From Serpentinimonas maccroryi (GTDB lineage Bacteria > Pseudomonadota > Gammaproteobacteria > Burkholderiales > Burkholderiaceae_C), in the NCBI RefSeq assembly GCF_000828915.1, contig NZ_AP014569.1, positions 2,232,001 through 2,296,000 of the forward strand: a stretch of DNA of 64,000 nucleotides, read 5' to 3'. The notes beneath the pieces are model-generated. The model was not told the DNA's origin, did not search any database, and worked only from the letters and a program-made list of their open reading frames with translations. Shown piece by piece: positions 63,413 through 64,000 of the stretch. The translations under genes were made by a program, and so were the position numbers. The first letter of the stretch is position 1. Each line of letters starts with the position of its first letter.

Positions 63413-64000
63413 TTAGGGCACCCTCAATTCGGTGTCGCGGGCCAGCGGCCAGCGGCGGTTGAGGTCGCTGAGCAGGCTGTCGATGCGGCGCAAATTGGCC
63501 TCCACCTCCACGCGCAACTGATCCAGATCGACGGTGGCGGCGCGCGTGTTTTGCGCGATGCCTTGGGCCTCGACCAGCACCGCATCGACCTTTTGCAGCG
63601 ACTGGCGCGCATCGGCCAGCAAACCTTCGATCTGGCGCACCGCCGCCTGGGTGTCGGTCATCAGCCCGTCGGCGCCAAACACGCGCTGGTCGGCGTTGCC
63701 CACCAGCGACTCGGCGCGTGCGGCCACCGCCTCGAGCCGGCGCAGCAAGGCGTTGCTCTCGTCGAGCACCTGCATGAAGCGCGCGCGGTCCTCGGGGTTG
63801 CCCACCAGCAGCCCCAGCGCACCCTGCGGCCCGGTGAGGGTTTCGCTGGCGCGCTGCACATTGCGCAAGCTGGCGTTGAGCGGCGCCTGCTCGGCGGTCA
63901 TGCCCTGAAGGTTGTGCATCAGGTCGCGAATCTGAATCACGATGCGGGGCAAATCGGCCATGGCGTCGCCCTTGAGCACCGTGCGCTCGGCGCCGTCGGG
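63413..64000 (-). CDS. MCE/MlaD-like protein, C-terminal part (cut by window edge)
   Basis: The reading frame is open to the right edge of the window. Only the C-terminal 190 or so residues are seen: long amphipathic helices with coiled-coil character (LNASLRNVQRASETLTGPQG, DESNALLRRLEAVAARAESL, DADQRV-like NADQRVFGADGLMTDTQAAV). Such a helical tail follows the MCE domain in MlaD/YebT-type lipid-transport proteins that bridge the periplasm. The start and MCE domain lie outside. Followed by the predicted lipoprotein gene. Confidence 0.7.
   Translation of the reverse strand, partial: PDGAERTVLKGDAMADLPRIVIQIRDLMHNLQGMTAEQAPLNASLRNVQRASETLTGPQGALGLLVGNPEDRARFMQVLDESNALLRRLEAVAARAESLVGNADQRVFGADGLMTDTQAAVRQIEGLLADARQSLQKVDAVLVEAQGIAQNTRAATVDLDQLRVEVEANLRRIDSLLSDLNRRWPLARDTELRVP

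Overview
The window is GC-rich (about two thirds G+C by eye) and dense with genes. Gene content and protein character point to a betaproteobacterium of the Comamonadaceae. A complete [NiFe]-hydrogenase accessory operon (hupE-hypABFCDE) suggests a hydrogen-oxidising member, something like Hydrogenophaga or Serpentinimonas; the genus is a guess. No rRNA, tRNA, CRISPR array, transposase or integrase was found.

Layout. 1-3450 is an accessory island. It holds a low-GC WYL/TerB-like membrane protein, two intact type II toxin-antitoxin (TA) pairs (a HigBA pair and a RelE/Gp49-type pair), a truncated DUF3018/MazE-type antitoxin with intact expression signals, a small membrane protein, a 32-bp repeated promoter-like segment, and three copies of a roughly 70-90 bp hairpin element. 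3489-4271 is a 23S rRNA pseudouridine synthase. 4342-13800 is a Crp/Fnr-type regulator divergent from an acyl-CoA ligase/Liv-type ABC importer/PaaK-like ligase operon, apparently for uptake and CoA activation of a carboxylic acid. 13791-25145 holds a GST, an HDOD protein, a MotA/MotB-type stator pair (motA frameshifted), topB, birA, a SPOR-like protein and a diguanylate cyclase. 25145-28551 is murU-pepP and a YecA-like SEC-C protein, followed by two more hairpin elements.

28810-35822 has pncC, pgpA, a NUDIX hydrolase, thiL and apaG on the minus strand, then rpe and a chemoreceptor with an unusual C-terminal cytoplasmic sensor domain. 35907-37127 is an MFS transporter. 37197-43296 (minus) is hupE-hypA-hypB-hypF-hypC-hypD-hypE, with a good sigma-54 promoter in front of hupE. 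HypF is a short form and HypB carries an internal histidine-rich insertion. 43708-50537 is an AddB/AddA-like nuclease-helicase pair, followed by an EamA transporter with a histidine-rich tail, uup, a histidine phosphatase and an RNase II-family protein. 56893-59340 (minus) is queC-queD-queE of queuosine synthesis, with QueD a triple tandem fusion. 59628 to the right edge holds an RfaH-like protein, RNase HI, a methyltransferase, a NYN-like protein, a lipoprotein and the 3' end of an MCE (MlaD-like) gene cut by the window edge.

The least conventional signals are: (i) the dispersed hairpin element, in which a conserved inner core is flanked by arms that differ between copies yet stay complementary; (ii) the three-domain QueD, whose catalytic residues are split among the domains; (iii) the truncated antitoxin and repeated promoter in the TA island; (iv) the short HypF and histidine-loaded HypB; and (v) the single-base frameshift in motA.
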